Assembly (NCBI GenBank): GCA_023260695.1
Contig: JALQUR010000548.1
Coordinates: 1 to 34,133 of the forward strand
Length of the DNA: 34,133 nucleotides
From: Planctomycetaceae bacterium
Lineage (GTDB): Bacteria > Planctomycetota > Planctomycetia > Planctomycetales > Planctomycetaceae
Reading direction: 5' to 3'
The translations under genes were made by a program, and so were the position numbers. Below, piece by piece: positions 26,401 to 34,133 of the stretch (position 1 is the first letter of the stretch; every line of letters begins with the position of its first letter). The notes below the pieces were generated by a model that saw only the letters and a list, made by a program, of their open reading frames with translations, had not been told where the DNA came from and made no database searches.

Positions 26401-28224
26401 GTGCGTAAACACTCCGTGACACCCATAAAGCCAGCCATCCGGCCCCCAGATGAAGGCATTCAGAGTTTCGTGCGTATCATGCCAGCCGAAACCATCTCGA
26501 ATCACAATCGCTCCTTCCGGAACGTCCCCGGGAAACTGCAGGTCCCGCTGAGGAATACCGGAGAACCCCTTTCCCTGTGGTGGCGTGCTGTCGGGTACAT
26601 CATCCTGATCCGTGTCAGGAATGAACATCAGGTAAGGTGGAGCCCCGACGAACACACCGCCATAGCCAACCTCAAGCCCACTGACCAGATTCAGCCCCTC
26701 AATGAAGGTCTTTGAGTGATCAAGGACCCCATCGCCGGTGGTGTCCTCAAAAATCATGATCCGATCCTTCCCGTCACCATCTGCCGCTCGCTGAGGATAG
26801 GTATGTGCCTCGGCAACCCAGAGTCGCCCGCGATGGTCATAACACATGGCAATTGGCTGATGCACCTGAGGTTCGCCAGCAGCCAGCTGAACATGAAAAC
26901 CTTCGGGGACCGACATCTGCCGAGCCGCTTCTGCGGGCATCAGGCCACTGGCCATCTCCTTCCGACGCTGTGGCTGCGCATTCAGAAACTCCTCTTCAGA
27001 AACCGCTTTCGGCTGGTTGATCATCACGCTGGCCCCGACCATCCCGCCCGCGATGATGTCCGGATGACCATCCCCGTTAAGATCTTCAACAGCCAGCCCG
27101 CGCCCGACTCCTGATTCACCATCCGCCAGATGTGGTACCCAGTCGACCTCCACGTGGCCGTCCTCATCCTGCCGGCGCTTCAGTTCAAACCAGTAAACGA
27201 CAGCCCCGGCATCCCACATCGGACTCTGGCGATGATGCGACCAGTACGTCTTTCCGGTCACGATATCCTGCAGACCGTCGCCATTGATGTCAGCCATTCG
27301 CACCGCATGCGGTTCAGTAAAGAGTATTCCATAGGGACTGTCAGATGTGGTCCGACCAACAATCAGATGCTGTGTGAAGGTCACCTCACCATCAGTCACG
27401 CCTGTATTCTCAAACCATGCCAGCCCGTATTCATGAGCGTGCAGAGCGGTGACCACGTCGGCATCGCCATCACCGTCCGCATCAACAGCAAACATGTCAG
27501 CGGATGCCGGGGCGAAGGGGTAACGGTGAAACACCCACTCCTGCTCCCACGGCTGCTCGGCCGGTTGCTCCATCCAGCCATCCCGAGCCAGCAGATCCTG
27601 GCGACCGTCTGCATTCAGGTCCCCGACACCCAGACCATGCCCGAACGGAATCGGAGCGATCTTTTCCGACACTGAAACAAACGACCATGGCTCAAGCGGA
27701 GACTCAGAATTCGGACGATAAAAACCATAATGCCCCTCGCGGGTGCAGATCAGTTCAGGCAGACCATCTCCGGTCAGATCCGCAAACTGCGGCGCCTCGT
27801 TGCTGACAGAGTCCGCAACCTGAATTTTGCGCCAGAGTGACTTTGACACATCCTGACCCGGATTCTGGTAGACAAATCCCGGCGTCCCCGGAAAACCTGC
27901 CGTCAGAATGTCGTTCCAGCCATCTCCGTCAAAATCATGAATCCAGGCGAAGAAATGATCGGCGTAGCGTTCTCGTGGCTGCGGTACTGCCGGGTAGATC
28001 TCATGCCGTGCAGTGAAATCTGGCCCCGCATACCAGTGCGGGCCGTACACCACATCCGGATGACCGTCGTTATTCAGATCGCCTGCAGCGGCACCCTCTG
28101 AGTAATACACATCCGTCAGCGCCTGCCGACGAAAACTGTGCAGCACAAAATCCTCAGCAGACACCGACGAATTCGAAATCAATGCAACAATCAGAACCTG
28201 CACTGACAACCGGAGAAACGTCAT
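23500..28224 (-). CDS. Giant exported VCBS/FG-GAP plus PVC-type dehydrogenase plus cytochrome c protein
   Basis: The 1574-residue product starts at ATG 28224 with AGGT about 7 bases upstream and a signal peptide (TFLRLSVQVLIVALISNSSVSA); the track's start adds 49 poorly fitting residues. Residues about 24-410 hold seven VCBS/FG-GAP blades, each with a Ca-binding DxDxDG-type loop (DLNNDGHPD, DFDGDGWND, DLTGDGLPE, DLNADGRQD, DADGDGDAD, DINGDGLQD, DLNGDGHPD). A PVC-type dehydrogenase follows (about 430-860; YDHRGRLWVAEAHTYPQ). Next come HEAT-like repeats (about 860-1230), a cytochrome c domain with CQNCH at 1290-1294 (then GQIGPDITGS), and a beta-rich C-terminal domain (about 1440-1574). The last three parts share their order with the 2037-residue fusion. 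Probable substrate class is sugar- or polyol-like; this is inference from the family name only. It is the far end of a minus-strand run of four genes. Confidence 0.92.
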   Translation of the reverse strand: MTFLRLSVQVLIVALISNSSVSAEDFVLHSFRRQALTDVYYSEGAAAGDLNNDGHPDVVYGPHWYAGPDFTARHEIYPAVPQPRERYADHFFAWIHDFDGDGWNDILTAGFPGTPGFVYQNPGQDVSKSLWRKIQVADSVSNEAPQFADLTGDGLPELICTREGHYGFYRPNSESPLEPWSFVSVSEKIAPIPFGHGLGVGDLNADGRQDLLARDGWMEQPAEQPWEQEWVFHRYPFAPASADMFAVDADGDGDADVVTALHAHEYGLAWFENTGVTDGEVTFTQHLIVGRTTSDSPYGILFTEPHAVRMADINGDGLQDIVTGKTYWSHHRQSPMWDAGAVVYWFELKRRQDEDGHVEVDWVPHLADGESGVGRGLAVEDLNGDGHPDIIAGGMVGASVMINQPKAVSEEEFLNAQPQRRKEMASGLMPAEAARQMSVPEGFHVQLAAGEPQVHQPIAMCYDHRGRLWVAEAHTYPQRAADGDGKDRIMIFEDTTGDGVLDHSKTFIEGLNLVSGLEVGYGGVFVGAPPYLMFIPDTDQDDVPDSTPPQGKGFSGIPQRDLQFPGDVPEGAIVIRDGFGWHDTHETLNAFIWGPDGWLYGCHGVFTHSRAGRPGAVDTDRIPLNAAVWRYHPVRDVFEPFMHGTSNPWGVDFNDRGQAFITACVIPHLWHVIQGARYQRQGGQHFNPYTYEDIGTIADHAHYVGNIRDHAWWGHEPQAAGATLDAGGGHAHCGAMIYLGDNWPEQYRNRIYFNNVHGNRVNCDVLEQVQGDSSWVGHHGQDLLVANDHYFRGINLRYGPDGTVLLIDWYDRNACHRTNPEIWDRTNGRIYRVAYGQPKAVAVDASQWSEAELLQMHFHQNEWFSRMATRQLMERGCSRQLAADLWRHAADSDLKLSHRLRCLWSLHAANGLDSEQVVRLLKDSEAWIRSWTIQLELEDLQISDELLAMLEELAEADDSAVVRLYLSSALQRIPVERRVGLAGALAAHAEDATDHNLPLMLWYGIEPLVAADPAAAMKIAAATPIEKLRRFIVRRAASDNQSLPAVIELLADTDSADQQLLFLEEVMAACEGRVDIPMPEGWKSAYPHLQKSAEQAVRDRADQLAVLFGDQRVFGAMRNLLADQEASAERRQQALAVLVRGQDRESSSVLLSPGVLRQSALQGAAVRALATLGGDQTPSVLLREYSDFPAEVKSDAIGTLVSRPLWVRSLLTAIADGEVRSADLHAYHVRQILTFEDAELNELLQKHWGEIRESDADRQKQLAEWKKKLTPAILSKASRGNGRRVFAKTCQNCHSLFGTGGQIGPDITGSNRANLDYILENMLDPSAVVGRDYQVTVLALTDGRVVQGMLRRETDSALTIQTLNDQLVIPLAEIEERTLSTISMMPERQLDALSGDEVRDLVAYLGSPVQVALSGPAAPINAESGRVEGAQEGEKLKIVEKTAGRAASQPMGDFRAARWSGADQLWWTGAAPGDRLAVEIEVPADGIWDVELVLTRARDYGVFRVTLGEKVLDAGVDLFNSGEVITTGVLTYGGIRVQQGPQRLTFEITGANPQAVRSFMLGLDYVRLVPAAVQ

Positions 28225-28752
28225 TGAAGTACCTGTTCGCAGAAGTTGGGACGGATAACTACAGCAGCATACCAGCTGAATCACGAGCAACTGAACTGCG
28301 TCAGTCGCCTGTTCAGCGGAGAGGCATACTTTATCCTTACGGACGAAAAACCGCCATGTCGCAGACTGCACCTGCCCCGGGAAGGAATCAGGATTCGTGA
28401 ATTACGTCTTCGCTGCCGACTGGATTCTGCTGTGCTGTGCATGGTCTGAGTTTCCGCCCCCGCCCGGGTGGCAGCAGATTCGATCAATCCGCCCCTTCCG
28501 ATACAAACGCCAGGCTTTACTGATCTTCCCCCGTTCAGCCGAATTCCTGCTGTCTGTGATCAACTGCTGCTGCCGACATCCAGAGAAAGACTGGAAGGCA
28601 ATTTGCAGCTTTCGGTAAGCCGGAGCAGTCCTGTTGCTCCTTTAGAAACTCATTCACACTACGATTCCCAGTGGATTGTCTGGCTGCACGAACCTGAGAA
28701 CTGTGCGCTACGATACAACTGCGATCTGATCAGGCCAACCTCGGAGAAACTC
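28225..28752. other. Divergent intergenic region between the VCBS protein and the FHA protein
   Basis: No gene with recognisable content is found in these 528 bases. ORF 28468-29151 has an in-frame upstream part (28468-28752), but its residues resemble no family and a strong ribosome site lies before ATG 28753, so I leave it out of the gene. ORF 28397-28618 and the minus ORF 28281-28487 also look random. The promoters of both flanking genes should be here; none is evident. Confidence 0.5.
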
Positions 28753-29151
28753 ATGCTCGCACAACTGATTCCCGAGAGCGGTGCACCACCTATTACACTC
28801 GAGGCTTCGATCAACGTACTTGGCCGCAGCTCACGACTGTGCGACGTGATTCTCGATGACAGCAGCATCTCCAAGATGCACTGCATGCTGGTCAAGACTG
28901 ATGGACTGATCTATCTGCGGGATCTTGGAAGCACCAACGGCACGCGAGTCAACGGTCAGCGGGTGATCCGCGGTGCTCTCCTGCCGGGCGACCAGCTGGC
29001 TTTTGGAGCACTCGGATTCAAAGTCCATTTCGGACCCGATCAGGGTTCCAGACCTGTTCTCCCCGCAAACCCACGAAAAAAGAATGGGATGGACGCCAGC
29101 CAGAGCGATGTCCGACTCCTCGGGGATTCTGACTTTCTGCTGCCAGACTGA
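28753..29151 (+). CDS. Small FHA-domain protein
   Basis: 132 residues from ATG 28753, which has GGAG six bases upstream (CTCGGAGAAACTC ATG). A forkhead-associated domain covers about residues 15-95: VLGRSSRLCDVILDD, SISKMHC, LRDLGSTNGTRVNG and a closing GALGFKVHFG strand. The SSISKMHC and STNGTRVNG segments carry the phosphothreonine-binding residues. Such free-standing FHA proteins read phosphorylation by Ser/Thr kinases, but no kinase is in the window. The last 35 residues are polar (KKNGMDASQSDVRLLGDSDFLLPD) and have no recognised domain. It is probably cytoplasmic. The track's longer form, starting at 28468, adds 95 residues with no conserved content. Confidence 0.88.
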   Translation: MLAQLIPESGAPPITLEASINVLGRSSRLCDVILDDSSISKMHCMLVKTDGLIYLRDLGSTNGTRVNGQRVIRGALLPGDQLAFGALGFKVHFGPDQGSRPVLPANPRKKNGMDASQSDVRLLGDSDFLLPD

Positions 29152-29462
29152 TGAGCACTGCAGTAACGATGCCAATGCGCGAGGACTCCTTGCTCATCCC
29201 TGCTGCAGTCCCGTACACCTCCGCATTGCTCCCTGAGCTCGGATGAATCGCTGCGGAAGCCATTCTGAACCGCCGCCGTATTCTCAAATCGTACTGCGAT
29301 CGTCTCAGGTACCGACGTGAGATGAATTCCGCAGCAGCACTCCCTAAACTGCCCGAAGTCCGAAAACAGCGTGTCTCATGGAGACCTTCCGCTGGCTGAT
29401 GCCGCCAGCAGCCAGTGTCCATGCCGCCACTCGCCTTGCATCCGTCCAATCGAGGCTCACTC
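29152..29462. other. Intergenic region before the antiporter gene
   Basis: About 311 bases with no convincing gene or hairpin with a T-run. The short ORFs listed here overlap on both strands and look random. Confidence 0.5.
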
Positions 29463-30749
29463 ATGGATCTGTCCATCGTTCAGCACGCCGAAATCAAGGA
29501 AATTGTGGGAACACTGCTGTTCGCACTGGCTGTGATTCACACTTTTCTGGTGAAGAAGTTTGCCGTCTGGGCGCATCGCTATCCGGAAGGATCGCTGCAG
29601 GAAAACCTGCTGCATTTTCTTGCCGAAACTGAAGTAGTTTTTGGGCTCTGGGCTGCAGTACTCTTTGTTGCCTTCTCCTGCTTCGAAGGACTGCACTCCG
29701 CGATTGAGTACATTGAAGCAGCGAACTTCACTGAACCAAAATTTGTGCTGGTGGTGATGGTCGTCGCAGCAACTCGACCAGTCGTGAAACTTGCCGAACA
29801 GATGATCCTCGGAATCTCACGCATGCTCCCCGTTCAGGAAAGCACTGCGTTCTTCTTTTCCAGCCTGGCAATTGGCCCCCTGCTCGGCTCATTCATTACG
29901 GAGCCTGCAGCCATGACGCTGCTGGCACTTGTCCTGAAGGAACGCTACTTCGATCGCGGTATCGGCCAGACGCTGACCTACGCCATGATGGGGCTGCTCT
30001 TTGTCAACGTCTCCATCGGAGGCACCCTGACACACTTCGCAGCACCACCAGTGCTGATGGTCGCCAGTGCGTGGGACTGGGACGCAATGCACATGATCAC
30101 AAACTTCGGCTGGCGCGCTGTCCTTTCATGCCTTGTTTCGACATCGATCGTATTGCTGATCTTCTGGCGACAGATCGCAGCCATTGAACCACCAGTGGTT
30201 CGGGACAGTTTCATCCCACGCTGGCTGACCGGAATGCACGTGGCCTTTCTGGCTGTGGTCGTGTTTTTCTCACATCATGAAGATATCTTCTTCGGCGTGT
30301 TTATGCTCTTCCTCGGACTGGTCACCGCCACCAGAGAATTCCAGGACCCGCTGAAGCTGAAGGAAGGGCTGCTGGTCGGCTTCTTCCTCGCCGGTCTGGT
30401 TACCTTCGGCAGTCTGCAGAGCTGGTGGCTGTCACCACTCATTGGCAGCCTGAATGAAGCGTCGCTCTACTTTGGTGCCACCGGACTGACTGCCATTACC
30501 GATAACGCAGCACTCACACTGCTGGGCAGCAAAGTCGAAGGCCTCACCGATGCCATGAAATATGCACTCGTTGCAGGTGCTGTCACCGGCGGCGGGCTGA
30601 CCGTGATTGCCAATGCACCAAACCCTGCCGGCGTCGGAATCCTGCAGTCATCACCGGCATTCGCAGGAAACGGCGTCAGCCCGATTAAACTGCTGCTGGG
30701 TGCATTGTTCCCGACCGCAGTCGCAATTGGCTGTTTCTGGTACATCTGA
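29463..30749 (+). CDS. Putative Na+/H+ antiporter (DUF1504-type membrane protein)
   Basis: 428 residues from ATG 29463, with GAGG seven bases upstream; the track's ATG 29415 adds 16 residues without a ribosome site. It is hydrophobic throughout, with about ten likely membrane segments, for example GTLLFALAVIHTFLV, LWAAVLFVAFSC, VLVVMVVAATRPVV and AVLSCLVSTSIVLLIFW. The opening (EIVGTLLFALAVIHTF), the EPAAMTLLALVL segment and the ITDNAALTLLG segment resemble the putative Na+/H+ antiporter family PF07399. It would exchange cations across the inner membrane; transport has not been read from sequence. It is close to the FHA gene in the same direction, but 311 bases apart, so co-transcription is doubtful. 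It converges on holA. Confidence 0.83.
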   Translation: MDLSIVQHAEIKEIVGTLLFALAVIHTFLVKKFAVWAHRYPEGSLQENLLHFLAETEVVFGLWAAVLFVAFSCFEGLHSAIEYIEAANFTEPKFVLVVMVVAATRPVVKLAEQMILGISRMLPVQESTAFFFSSLAIGPLLGSFITEPAAMTLLALVLKERYFDRGIGQTLTYAMMGLLFVNVSIGGTLTHFAAPPVLMVASAWDWDAMHMITNFGWRAVLSCLVSTSIVLLIFWRQIAAIEPPVVRDSFIPRWLTGMHVAFLAVVVFFSHHEDIFFGVFMLFLGLVTATREFQDPLKLKEGLLVGFFLAGLVTFGSLQSWWLSPLIGSLNEASLYFGATGLTAITDNAALTLLGSKVEGLTDAMKYALVAGAVTGGGLTVIANAPNPAGVGILQSSPAFAGNGVSPIKLLLGALFPTAVAIGCFWYI

Positions 30750-30901
30750 TCCGACACACCTGAACACAGGCTCCCCGCAAACGCTCCCACGTACCGCTGC
30801 GGTAATCCGGCGGCTCGCCGTCGCCTGACCCCACTCCCCCGACTTCAGCACGCAGCCCCCGCCACTGGTCCCTCAGGAAGCGAACCAGCTGAAGCATCGC
30901 T

Positions 30902-31933
30902 TCAGGTTGCCGCTGAAGTCTGCGGTTCGTACAAAACCGGACCTCCGGCAAGTCGTACAAACAGCCGTTCCAGCAGGATCACCGGATCGACCCGACTGCC
31001 ACCCTTCATGTCGCGGTCCGCTTCAATCAGCAGGGAATAAATACGGCTCGCTTTTTCAAAACCCAGTCGTTTGAGATAGCGTTCGCCAGCTTCAATCTCG
31101 TTGCCTCGGAAAATGCCTGCTTCCTTCAATGCACTTCGGAGCGGTGTCCCCTGTCGGGCCCGCTCAGTCGCTTCTGCATACCTCCGAAATATGTACACCA
31201 GTCCCCCCAGAACTTTCTGTGGTGCCTCTCCTCCGTGAATCAGCTTTTCCAGATTCAGAAGGGCACTCCCCGGCTGTCCATCACGAATCGCGTCGAGCAT
31301 GTCCCAGGTTGTCTGAGTCTTCCAGCCACCAACAACGCGTGTAACGTCCTCACGCGTGATCTCTGGCGCATCACCTGCCAGAGACGACAGCTTGTCAATT
31401 TCCTGCTGCAGCTGAGTCAGACTTTCACCCGCCAGATCTGTGATCAATGACGCAGTCTCGGAATCCAGCTTCTTGCCGAACTCATCACGAGCCAGTTGTT
31501 GCATCCATCTGATCAGCGCAGCCCCACTCAGCTCGGAGCACTCAATGATCAGCCCGGAGGAACTGACAGCCTTGTACAGTCGCTCCGTTTTCTTCCACTT
31601 CTGCAGGTCCAGAATCAGCAGCGAACCAGATGAAGGTTTTTCAACCCACCCCTCCAGCTCGGATCGATACCTGCTGATGAACTCTTCAGCTCCTTCAATG
31701 AGCACACTCCGCTGATCGCCAAACATCGATACCGTCCGAAGCTCTGCAAACACATCCTTGACGTCTGCATCACTCCCGGAAAGTCGCGAAATGGCGATCT
31801 CCCCCGATTCGTCAGTTACCCCCGGGATTGCTCGCAGCACGGGCGCACGAAAAAAACGCTCCGGGCCGACCAGAGCAATCACGCTGGTCGACGTGATCGC
31901 AGTTTTTCCTGAAATTACCTCAGTCGCATGCAT
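30902..31933 (-). CDS. holA: DNA polymerase III subunit delta
   Basis: 343 residues from ATG 31933. It has the HolA layout: an N-terminal AAA+-like part (STSVIALVGPERFFRAPVLRAI, then AEEFISRYRSELEGWVEKP and LLILDL), the middle ITDLAGESLTQLQQEIDKLSSLAG segment, and the C-terminal helical collar (GEAPQKVLGGLVYIFRRYAEA to VILLERLFVRLAGG). The delta subunit opens the beta clamp within the clamp-loader complex. The track's start, GTG 32011, overlaps the DUF1501 stop and would add 26 residues; the shorter form is closer to the usual family length of about 340. A weak AGG lies nine bases before ATG 31933. It is downstream of DUF1501, not with other replication genes. The tail (PVLYEPQTSAAT) is short and unconserved. 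Confidence 0.9.
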   Translation of the reverse strand: MHATEVISGKTAITSTSVIALVGPERFFRAPVLRAIPGVTDESGEIAISRLSGSDADVKDVFAELRTVSMFGDQRSVLIEGAEEFISRYRSELEGWVEKPSSGSLLILDLQKWKKTERLYKAVSSSGLIIECSELSGAALIRWMQQLARDEFGKKLDSETASLITDLAGESLTQLQQEIDKLSSLAGDAPEITREDVTRVVGGWKTQTTWDMLDAIRDGQPGSALLNLEKLIHGGEAPQKVLGGLVYIFRRYAEATERARQGTPLRSALKEAGIFRGNEIEAGERYLKRLGFEKASRIYSLLIEADRDMKGGSRVDPVILLERLFVRLAGGPVLYEPQTSAAT

Positions 31934-32007
31934 GGAATGAAGCCTAAGACCTGCTGCTGCAGGCGTCCAGTGAGCCCTGTCAAACACAATTTCAGCTCGG
32001 GAACAGA

Positions 32008-33348
32008 TCACATGAGCAATTCGCTGATGGGCTGTACATCGTGGTCGGCCAGCGGAATAGGCCTGCCGATATTGCTGATATTCGTGGTGGCTGCGTCCAC
32101 ACCCAACCCGCCACAGACCGTTGCAATCAGTTGCTGTGCGGTCACGGGATTGTCCCTGATCGCCACACCATCAGCTTCAGTCGCCCCGTAAGTCTGGCCC
32201 CCGCGTATCCCTCCGCCACCAGCAACGACAGACCAGCTGCCTGGCCAGTGGTCGCGGCCGGAATTCGGATTAATTACCGGTGTCCTGCCAAATTCTCCCA
32301 TCCAGAGCACCAGCGTGGATTCCAGCAGACCCCGTTCACGAAGATCAGTGAGCAGTGTCGACCACGCCGGGTCAAGCACTCTGCAGAGATCAGCAACGGA
32401 GGAGAAGTTCTCGCTGTGCGTATCCCATCCCGCTCCGCCGGTTCCATCCGGACTTCCCAGCGACACCTCCACAAATGCAACACCGCTCTCCACCAGCCGG
32501 CGTGCCAGCAGACACCCCTGACCAAATGCTGAACGCCCATACGATTCGCGCAGAGCCGCAGGCTCGCCGCTCAGATCAAACGCCTGAACAGCCGCAGATG
32601 TCATCATCCGAACAGCCGACTGATAAGCCTGACGGTGGCTTTGCCCGGGAACATCCGGACGGTGCTGCAGAAACTGATCCTCCAGCCGTCCCAGCATCTG
32701 CAGACGTGTGCGGAGGCGTGCGTCGCCAATAGTTTCGTTGACCTTCAGATTGCGGACTTCAAACGCCGCCAGCGCATCCTCCCGCGATTGGCCGGTTACA
32801 ATCAATGGCGACCACGCAGGCCCCAGAAATCCAGGCGACCAGGCATCAGGATTCACAGCACGGAAGGGATTGATACTGATAAATGGTGGCAGGTCTGAAT
32901 TGTCCTGAACCAGCTCATGTGCCAGAAATGAGCCCATGGCCGGATACCGAATCGGCCCCTGAGGCAGATACCCCGTGCGCAGAAAGTACGTAGCGCGGTT
33001 GTGATCTCCCTCCTTTGTACTCATTGATCGAATAATCGCCAGATCCTGCATCCGGGCAGCAATTCCTGGCAGGTTCTCTGAGATCGAAATGCCAGGCACG
33101 ACTGTCTGAATCGCCTTTCCGGGCCCACCGTTCTCATGCTCCGGTTTGGGATCAAATGTCTCAAGCTGGCTCGGCCCTCCTGACATCCACAACAGTATGC
33201 AGGATCTGGGTGGCCGGCCAGTAGTTCCAAGCAACTCGTCAGCCAGAGCAGGGAACCATCCCGAAGATGAAGTCGTGGAACACGCCAACGCAGCATTTCT
33301 GATCAACTGACGACGACTGTATGTCGGCCCCGTGTTCCAACTTTTCAT
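32008..33348 (-). CDS. DUF1501-domain exported protein
   Basis: 446 residues. The N-terminus has a twin-arginine-like motif (SRRQLIRNAALACS), suggesting Tat export, in keeping with the family. The body is the sulfatase/alkaline-phosphatase-like DUF1501 fold: SCILLWMSGGPSQLETFDPKP, IIRSMSTKEGDHNRATYFL, LVESGVAFVEVSLGSPDG, WDTHSENF and VLWMGEFGRTPVINPNSGRDHWPGSWSV. These segments match the family's conserved blocks and would bind metal, but reaction and substrate are unknown. The ribosome site is GAGGAG seven bases before ATG. It lies 57 bases after the DUF1553 gene, the standard planctomycete pairing. holA follows immediately. Confidence 0.95.
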   Translation of the reverse strand: MKSWNTGPTYSRRQLIRNAALACSTTSSSGWFPALADELLGTTGRPPRSCILLWMSGGPSQLETFDPKPEHENGGPGKAIQTVVPGISISENLPGIAARMQDLAIIRSMSTKEGDHNRATYFLRTGYLPQGPIRYPAMGSFLAHELVQDNSDLPPFISINPFRAVNPDAWSPGFLGPAWSPLIVTGQSREDALAAFEVRNLKVNETIGDARLRTRLQMLGRLEDQFLQHRPDVPGQSHRQAYQSAVRMMTSAAVQAFDLSGEPAALRESYGRSAFGQGCLLARRLVESGVAFVEVSLGSPDGTGGAGWDTHSENFSSVADLCRVLDPAWSTLLTDLRERGLLESTLVLWMGEFGRTPVINPNSGRDHWPGSWSVVAGGGGIRGGQTYGATEADGVAIRDNPVTAQQLIATVCGGLGVDAATTNISNIGRPIPLADHDVQPISELLM

Positions 33349-33405
33349 GGTTCAGCTCCTCGTTCTGCACGAACCCAGAACACTCACCTGCTGACAGTCT
33401 GACCA

Positions 33406-34133
33406 TCAGTGATTCAGCAGGAACTCTGAAGAATTCAGCAGCGCCCAGAACAGATCTGCAAGAATCGCATCGCGGTCCCCGGGAGCCGATGCTGCCTCCA
33501 GCAGCGATTCCACTTCTGCCAGCTCTTCGGCATCAGGGCTGCGGCTCAAAGCAGCAAGAAATAACATCTCGATCCGCTCCCGATCATCGATAATCGGAAA
33601 TCGCAAAGTCCCAGTCAGGGTCTGACCTACGTCCGGGCTGGTCGCATCCGCAACGAACTCGCCGTTCATCATCGCCAGAGCCTGAAGGATCGTGGTTTCC
33701 TTCTGCTGTGCGGTACTGGCTTCATCCTCAAACAAAGTCAGGAATCGGCCCCGTGGACTTTCCGTATCAACCACGAACGGGTTTTCACTGCGATAGGGCT
33801 GATAAAACCCCGTCGCTTCCGCCAGACTGTCAAACAACTGCTCAGGAGTCAGACCTCGGAGTGTCGATCGGGCGAACATCTGAGCGTCGTCCTGAGAATC
33901 GTGGGACTGCCGGCTGCTGAGCTGATACGTGCGAGTCGATGTAATTGCCCGAATCAGGAACCGTAAATCGAAGTCATGTGCCACCAGCTGCTGAGCAAGC
34001 AGATCCAGGACTTCCGGATGCGCTGGTGGATTAAGGTCGGAAAAATCATCCACCGGATGCACAATTCCCTGACCCATAAACAATGCCCACACTCGATTCG
34101 CAGCCATCCGCGAAAACCACGGATTCTCACGCG
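33406..34133 (-). CDS. DUF1553-domain (PSD1-type) protein, 5' end cut by window edge
   Basis: Only the last 242 residues are in the window; the frame stays open to base 34133, beyond the ATG at 34107 that the track uses. The visible part begins ENPWFSRMAANRVWALFMGQGIVHPVDDF and continues with PEVLDLLAQQLVAHDFDLRFLIRAI, both hallmark DUF1553 segments. It ends LFWALLNSSEFLLNH, the classic DUF1553 terminus. These exported planctomycete proteins usually also carry DUF1549 and a Planctomycete cytochrome c domain upstream, which would lie to the right. It precedes DUF1501 by 57 bases, so the pair is probably co-transcribed. The biochemical role of this pair is unsettled. Confidence 0.93.
   Translation of the reverse strand, partial: RENPWFSRMAANRVWALFMGQGIVHPVDDFSDLNPPAHPEVLDLLAQQLVAHDFDLRFLIRAITSTRTYQLSSRQSHDSQDDAQMFARSTLRGLTPEQLFDSLAEATGFYQPYRSENPFVVDTESPRGRFLTLFEDEASTAQQKETTILQALAMMNGEFVADATSPDVGQTLTGTLRFPIIDDRERIEMLFLAALSRSPDAEELAEVESLLEAASAPGDRDAILADLFWALLNSSEFLLNH

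Noticed and set aside
25954-26715. 253-residue plus-strand ORF inside the VCBS/dehydrogenase gene
   Set aside because: It is a shadow of the minus-strand gene, whose frame has conserved family motifs throughout.
1-34133. tRNA, rRNA, riboswitch, insertion sequence or prophage
   Set aside because: I saw no tRNA T-loop consensus in a fitting context, no rRNA blocks, no transposase motif, and no terminal repeats. A covariance-model scan (Infernal/tRNAscan) was not possible here.

Overview
The window looks like a chromosomal segment of a planctomycete (Planctomycetota, probably Planctomycetales). This rests on protein families, not on any database match. It has two very large exported proteins of the 'PVC-type heme-binding membrane-bound dehydrogenase' class with cytochrome c motifs, a DUF1501/DUF1553 pair, a DUF3365-type heme sensor kinase, a giant PQQ-like propeller protein, and many exported proteins. 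I see no rRNA, tRNA, CRISPR array, transposase or phage gene.

Layout. (1) 1-2535, minus: a TolC-like outer-membrane efflux lipoprotein with a long disordered tail. It runs off the left edge and is missing from the ORF track. (2) 2978-6494, plus: a YkgJ-type cysteine-cluster protein, hisS, an RNase Z-like MBL hydrolase and mobB. (3) 6495-7628: a repeat- and dyad-bearing intergenic stretch, a small DUF3127-type OB-fold protein whose last residues look like the SSB C-terminal tip, then a second gene-free stretch. (4) 7629-17409, plus: a probable transcription unit of a 2037-residue multidomain fusion (NodB-like deacetylase, neutral-ceramidase-like, PVC dehydrogenase, HEAT, cytochrome c, C-terminal beta domain), an N,N-dimethylformamidase-like protein, and a membrane histidine kinase with a CxxCH heme motif in its sensor domain. 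(5) 17419-28224, minus: a PQQ-like beta-propeller protein, a double-ACT protein, a CPBP intramembrane protease, and a second giant dehydrogenase/cytochrome c protein with an N-terminal VCBS/FG-GAP propeller. (6) 28753-30749, plus: a small FHA protein and a putative Na+/H+ antiporter. (7) 30902-34133, minus: a DUF1553 protein cut by the right edge, a DUF1501 protein, then holA (DNA polymerase III delta).

How it may work together. The most suggestive unit is region 4. It joins three amide-hydrolase-type modules (NodB deacetylase, ceramidase, DMFase-like), a periplasmic dehydrogenase/cytochrome c module, and a heme-carrying sensor kinase with no response regulator in the window. I infer an exported system for breaking down an N-acylated substrate, coupled to periplasmic electron transfer and possibly redox- or gas-sensed. 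The other plausible novelty is the DUF3127 protein with an SSB-like tip, a candidate non-canonical ssDNA-binding or replication-associated protein. Everything else looks like ordinary planctomycete gene content. Start codons were reassigned for several genes where a Shine-Dalgarno-like site and a signal peptide or domain boundary pointed to an internal start.
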